A stretch of 20,656 nucleotides of DNA from Spirochaetaceae bacterium UBA1306 (GTDB lineage: Bacteria > Spirochaetota > Spirochaetia > Treponematales > Rectinemataceae), in assembly GCA_002307245.1 (NCBI GenBank), contig DBTW01000061.1:1-20656 (forward strand), written 5' to 3'. Positions 19,990 through 20,656 of this stretch are shown here, in pieces. Below the pieces are notes generated by a model, which was given only the letters and a program-made list of their open reading frames with translations, was not told the DNA's origin and searched no databases. The position numbers were made by a program, and so were the translations under genes. How positions within the stretch are numbered: the first letter of the stretch is position 1; each line of letters starts with the position of its first letter.

Positions 19990-20656
19990 ATGGCGAAAGC
20001 AAAGAGCCTCGTATACCGCTGCGCGAACTGCGGGCATTCCGAGCCCAAGTGGCTCGGCCGCTGCCCGGAGTGCGGCCAATGGAACAGCCTCCATGAATCG
20101 ACCCAGGCCCAGGACCGGGTGGACAAGGCGGGGGAGACCTTTCCCCTGCCCCTCATGTCCATCGACCCGGGCGAGGGCGCGCGGGTCTCCACGGGCATGG
20201 CCGAGATGGACAGGGTCCTCGGGGGCGGGCTCATGCGGGGCTCGGCCACGCTGATCGGCGGCGAGCCGGGCATCGGCAAGAGCACCCTCCTCCTGCAGCT
20301 CTGCGCCAAGGCCGTCACGAAGGGCAGGGTCCTCTACGTCTCCGGCGAGGAATCGCCCGCGCAGATCCGGATGAGGGCCGATCGGTTGGGCGCGTTGCGC
20401 GATACCATCGAGGTCTTCTGCTCCGGGGACCTCGGCCTGGTGCGCGGCGCCCTCGACGCCCTCAAGCCCTCGGTCGCCGTGGTCGACTCGATCCAGACCC
20501 TGCGGGCCGACGAGGCGGGCGCCGTGCCGGGCACGGCCAACCAGATCAAGTACTGCGCCCAGGAGCTCTCGGCCTGGGCCAAGGCCCACGACTCGGCCCT
20601 GATCCTCGTCGCCCACGTCACCAAGGAAGGCCTCATCGCGGGGCCGAAGGCCGCCG
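19990..20656 (+). CDS. radA: RadA (Sms) DNA repair and recombination protein, 3' end missing
   Basis: Translation from the ATG at 19990 gives 222 residues before the window edge. The N-terminus has the RadA zinc finger, CANC and CPEC (Cys11, 14, 25, 28), then the RecA-like ATPase with Walker A GEPGIGKST (91-99), SGEES (118-122), Walker B VAVVDSIQT (162-170) and HVTKEG (209-214). The KNRFG motif and the C-terminal Lon-like domain lie past the edge. RadA promotes branch migration and processing of recombination intermediates in the cytoplasm. AGGATGG lies shortly before the ATG. No frame break or unusual residue is seen in the visible part; it is probably cotranscribed with the upstream XRE gene. 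Confidence 0.97.
   Translation, partial: MAKAKSLVYRCANCGHSEPKWLGRCPECGQWNSLHESTQAQDRVDKAGETFPLPLMSIDPGEGARVSTGMAEMDRVLGGGLMRGSATLIGGEPGIGKSTLLLQLCAKAVTKGRVLYVSGEESPAQIRMRADRLGALRDTIEVFCSGDLGLVRGALDALKPSVAVVDSIQTLRADEAGAVPGTANQIKYCAQELSAWAKAHDSALILVAHVTKEGLIAGPKAA

Noticed and set aside
1..20656. tRNA, rRNA, CRISPR array, insertion sequence or prophage
   Set aside because: I found no T-loop-like tRNA signature, rRNA core, regularly spaced repeat, transposase motif or phage structural gene on either strand by reading; a tRNAscan, Rfam or ISfinder search would settle this.

Overview
The window is a GC-rich bacterial chromosome segment with tightly packed genes on both strands. It encodes periplasmic or outer-membrane lipoproteins, an outer-membrane barrel with a C-terminal Phe, a VanY-type peptidase and CsgG-like domains, so the host is a diderm. 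A kinase-type ATPase fused to HDOD, the CsgG-like envelope proteins and the Lon-like protease next to a propeller/NodB protein make a GC-rich spirochaete (Treponema/Spirochaeta relatives) my best guess. That is inferred from protein style alone; no rRNA or other phylogenetic marker is complete here.

Layout. Positions 1-589 (minus) hold the N-terminal part of an RlmI-type rRNA methyltransferase cut by the window edge. Positions 760-2250 (plus) hold a tandem pair of GIN-domain (DUF2807) beta-helix proteins; the second is a lipoprotein and the first has no export signal. Positions 2317-4176 (plus) encode a large lipoprotein joining a von Willebrand A domain to a CsgG-like domain. Positions 4187-5615 (minus) hold a MarR-GNAT fusion regulator with a palindromic operator at its own start, and a four-helix membrane protein. 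Positions 5704-6755 (plus) hold a Cof-type HAD phosphatase and a 62-residue cysteine protein. Positions 6761-10485 (minus) are a two-gene operon for a heterodimeric ABC exporter in which the two degenerate motifs fall in the same composite ATP site. Positions 10486-10896 are a 411-base non-coding gap with a 9-bp perfect hairpin and a perfect TATAAT on each strand.

Positions 10897-15713 (plus) are a coupled pair: an exported beta-propeller protein with a catalytically degenerate NodB deacetylase domain, and a LonC-like protease with an intact Ser-Lys dyad. Positions 15822-17345 (plus) encode a GHKL ATPase-HDOD fusion behind a good sigma70-type promoter whose -35 lies in a hairpin loop. Positions 17349-18173 (minus) encode an exported VanY-type D,D-carboxypeptidase. 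Positions 18280-19449 (plus) encode a mosaic protein: a GC-rich CsgG-like half joined to an AT-rich beta-barrel half, ended by a clear terminator. Positions 19569-20656 (plus) hold an XRE regulator and the 5' two thirds or so of radA, cut by the window edge.

The common theme is the cell envelope: surface or periplasmic adhesin-like helices, two CsgG-domain proteins, an exporter, a peptidoglycan peptidase and a pseudo-deacetylase. I see no phage, insertion sequence, CRISPR array, tRNA or rRNA, and no convincing new defence system. The best candidates for novelty are the mosaic CsgG-barrel gene, the VWA-CsgG lipoprotein, the degenerate NodB protein coupled to a Lon-like protease, and the structured gap at 10486-10896.
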